64,000 nucleotides of DNA from Prorocentrum cordatum (Eukaryota; Sar; Dinophyceae; Prorocentrales; Prorocentraceae), in contig CAUYUJ010003958.1 in NCBI GenBank assembly GCA_963575745.1, positions 358,658-422,657 on the forward strand, written 5' to 3'. The position numbers and the translations under genes were made by a program. Below the pieces are notes generated by a model, which was not told the origin of the DNA, made no database searches, and worked only from the letters and a program-made list of their open reading frames with translations. Positions 63,400 to 64,000 of the stretch are shown piece by piece (the first letter of the stretch is position 1; each line of letters starts with the position of its first letter).

Positions 63400-63930
63400 C
63401 CTCGGGAGCGTGAGTGTGGCGTATTTGACGAGGGATCGTGGCTTCGGGGGCGCGAACACAATGTAATTTACGAGGGGTCTTGGCCTCGGAGCGCAGACAC
63501 AATGCAATGTACAATGTAATCTTGCGTCGGGAGCGCGAATCTCATGTAGTTTCACGTGTCCCACGGCCCCCGGAAATTTTGAGAACCTCCTTGCGGGACG
63601 CCAGTCAGGGTGGTTTTCGGCTCCCCCCGCCTCTCGGTCCACCCCCTCGCGCGGACAGTAACAATTTACAGTAGGAAGCAGAAAGCAATATTGTAACATT
63701 ACAAACTGGAAATTGGAACTGGCGCAGGGAGAAGCAAACCTAAGCCTCGCAGCCTGATGGCCCTGCAAGGGTGCCGGCGGATAGCCTCCGGGACGCGAGT
63801 ATGGTATAATTCTCGATGCTTTGTGGCCTCGGGGACGCAAGTACGGTTTAATTTACAAGGGTTTGTGGCTTCGGAAGAGGGTGAATGGCCTCGGGGACGC
63901 GAAGACGGCATATTTTGCGAAAGTTGAGCG
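63400..63930. repeat. 42-bp minisatellite in two clusters
   Basis: Units start CCTCGGGGACGCGA and end TTTGTGG. They begin at 63400, 63442 and 63484, and again at 63785, 63827 and 63869, each 42 bp long in register. Both clusters are followed by TTTCACGTGTCCCAC...GAAATT (63548 and 63942). The stretch 63590-63780 between them holds no gene. Confidence 0.85.
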
Positions 63931-64000
63931 ACTTTTGCGTATTTTCACGTGTCCCACAGCCCCACAGAAATTCAGAGCACTCGATCCGGGCGTGGTAACC

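Overview
The window looks like nuclear DNA of a core dinoflagellate. The clearest sign is an exact 22-nt dinoflagellate spliced-leader (DinoSL) sequence at 43349-43370, with a decayed second copy at 13959-13980. Other signs are high GC content, sparse host exons separated by very long introns, four non-LTR retrotransposon copies of several types, one Ty1/copia-type LTR element, and a large load of strand-biased GGA/TCC microsatellites. A free-living genus such as Prorocentrum is possible, but I cannot fix the species from the sequence.

Layout. 1-4.4 kb: a 5'-truncated acidic/coiled-coil ORF, an endonuclease/exonuclease/phosphatase (EEP)-like ORF and an exon-like Trp-rich ORF, all on +, studded with a short palindrome (core CCGCAGCAGCGG). 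4.8-8.8 kb: frameshifted R2-like LINE on minus. 8.9-13.9 kb: microsatellites, dispersed repeats, GC-rich cloverleaf-like palindromes, a GGTTTGGGAAGACC minisatellite and an ~80-bp satellite. 14.05-25.69 kb: a two-exon amino-acid transporter gene (48 + 406 aa). Its ~10.3-kb intron holds a dead LINE with ORF1, endonuclease, RT and RNase H, plus long microsatellites. 26-27 kb: CTTGG-type repeat block. 27.8-29.3 kb: a third RT relic. 29.4-31 kb: GGT, CAG and GGA tracts. 32.1-38.1 kb: an almost intact Ty1/copia element on minus with 130-bp LTRs, a primer-binding site and one in-frame amber codon. 42.1-56.3 kb: two recognisable exons of a U-box protein gene, ~13.9 kb apart, with an SL-tagged LINE (43.35-49.2 kb) between them. 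56.6-63.4 kb: a higher-order array of CTTGGAGGCC-like units with an internal inverted duplication. 63.4-64 kb: a 42-bp minisatellite.

Readable host genes are therefore few: the transporter, the U-box gene and possibly the EEP gene. All lie on + and are expanded by retroelements inside their introns. The most interesting items are the SL-tagged LINE, the hairpin element occurring in all three reading frames of the left-end ORFs, a MITE family with 21-bp terminal inverted repeats (three copies), the near-intact copia element, and the dimeric satellite array. All boundaries and homologies were read by eye; no alignment or database search was run.
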